A DNA stretch of 64,000 bases. Origin: Tenrec ecaudatus (lineage: Eukaryota > Chordata > Mammalia > Afrosoricida > Tenrecidae). The position numbers were made by a program, and so were the translations under genes. Of this stretch, positions 63,376 to 64,000 are shown piece by piece; within the stretch, counting starts at the first letter, position 1, and every line of letters begins with the position of its first letter. Where the stretch lies: positions 258,306,812 through 258,370,811 of the forward strand of contig NC_134531.1 of NCBI RefSeq assembly GCF_050624435.1. Reading direction: 5' to 3'. Under the pieces are notes generated by a model. That model saw only the letters and a list, made by a program, of their open reading frames with translations. It had not been told where the DNA came from and made no database searches.

Positions 63376-63659
63376 AAGATGAATGGTCTTGGATGGATGA
63401 CCCTATATGCAATGAGTGGTACAGGTAATCGTGGCTTTAGGGCTTGCTTGACTGTTTTTTGGTTACAAGCTTCAGCTGGTATTTATGCCACCTTCTTTCA
63501 CTACCCATTTCCGGGTTCTCTTACTTTCAGGCTGCCGCTCATGTCTCTTTGTCTAATAAAGTTAATCACACCCTTATTCATGGAAGAGCTGAGCCATTGT
63601 TGTTCATACTTATGAATGGTTGCATCTCTTTCTTCTTTTATTTTTGTTTATTGTAATCA

Positions 63660-63835
63660 AAGAACAGATCTCTGGCTGTGCAGTTGGTTAAGCATTGCTG
63701 AAACTCAACAACTTCTTCCTGGGAGAAAGATGAGAGAGAGTCTGCTTTCAGAAAGATTTGTAGTCTTGGAACTCCTGGGAGTCACTTGGAAATCCTCAGA
63801 ATAGTCAGAATCAACTTTAGTGTAATAGGCTCTAA
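63660..63835 (+). mobile_element. AfroSINE, sense
   Basis: CTGTGCAGTTGGTTAAGCAT head, CTTCCTGGGAGAAAGATGAG, then GAATAGTCAGAATCAACTTT. Confidence 0.6.
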
Positions 63836-64000
63836 TTTGGCAATAGTAATTACAATGATGATTCCTACATCTTTCGATCACAGGATGGCTTTCAATTAGG
63901 AGCCAAGAGCTAAAACATGGTGCCACCATGGCTCCTCCCCAAAAGATCACACCCTTAGGAGATCTATGGGGCACATCTACTCCAGAGGGCCCTGTAGGGT

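Overview
The window is eukaryotic and mammalian: large introns with GT-AG splice sites, CpG-island promoters and dense interspersed repeats. The repeats point to an afrotherian. They include tRNA-derived AfroSINEs, an RTE-type LINE and L1 elements with an afrotherian-style 3' UTR. Two SPIN/URR1-like hAT miniature elements favour a tenrec, most likely Echinops telfairi or a close relative. This is judged from sequence features recalled from these families, not from a database search.

Three protein-coding genes are present, in an order I recall from the human PROS1-ARL13B-STX19 region of chromosome 3. (1) ARL13B (ciliary Arf-like GTPase) lies on the minus strand. Exon 1 is at 55158-55216, exon 2 at 41972-42042 and exon 3 at 28282-28531; the splice phases chain correctly. 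Exons 4 onward were not found and should lie left of base 1. (2) STX19 (a syntaxin without a membrane segment) is on the plus strand, nested antisense inside ARL13B intron 3. Its single coding exon is intact (15940-16824, 294 aa). A splice-bounded 52-bp segment at 1271-1322 is a candidate 5' non-coding exon. (3) PROS1 (vitamin K-dependent protein S) is on the plus strand. Only its first coding exon (signal peptide, 60500-60575) is in the window, and the rest lies to the right. ARL13B and PROS1 start divergently, about 5.3 kb apart between start codons, each with its own CpG-rich promoter.

Nearly everything else is repeat-derived. The main component is a young L1 family seen almost only as 5'-truncated 3' UTRs. 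Many copies are bounded by 10-17 bp target-site duplications that can be read directly. One copy carries a 5' inversion, one looks like a 3' transduction, and one hosts a tiny retroposed RNA tail. RTE LINE fragments lie at 18.6-20.5, 29.4-31.5, 45.4-49.3 and 58.9-59.7 kb. Three copies of a palindromic TA-flanked miniature element cluster at 41.3-43.3 kb. A nearly perfect 140-bp tandem duplication is at 37.8-38.1 kb.

I did not find a new multi-gene system. The findings most worth checking are the two SPIN-like insertions, the putative 3'-transduced L1, the 85-bp retroposed fragment, the possible RFX X-box at the ARL13B promoter, the candidate STX19 leader exon and the clustered palindromic elements. 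The many ORFs over 60 codons outside the three genes are best explained by repeats, pyrimidine-rich strands or CpG islands.
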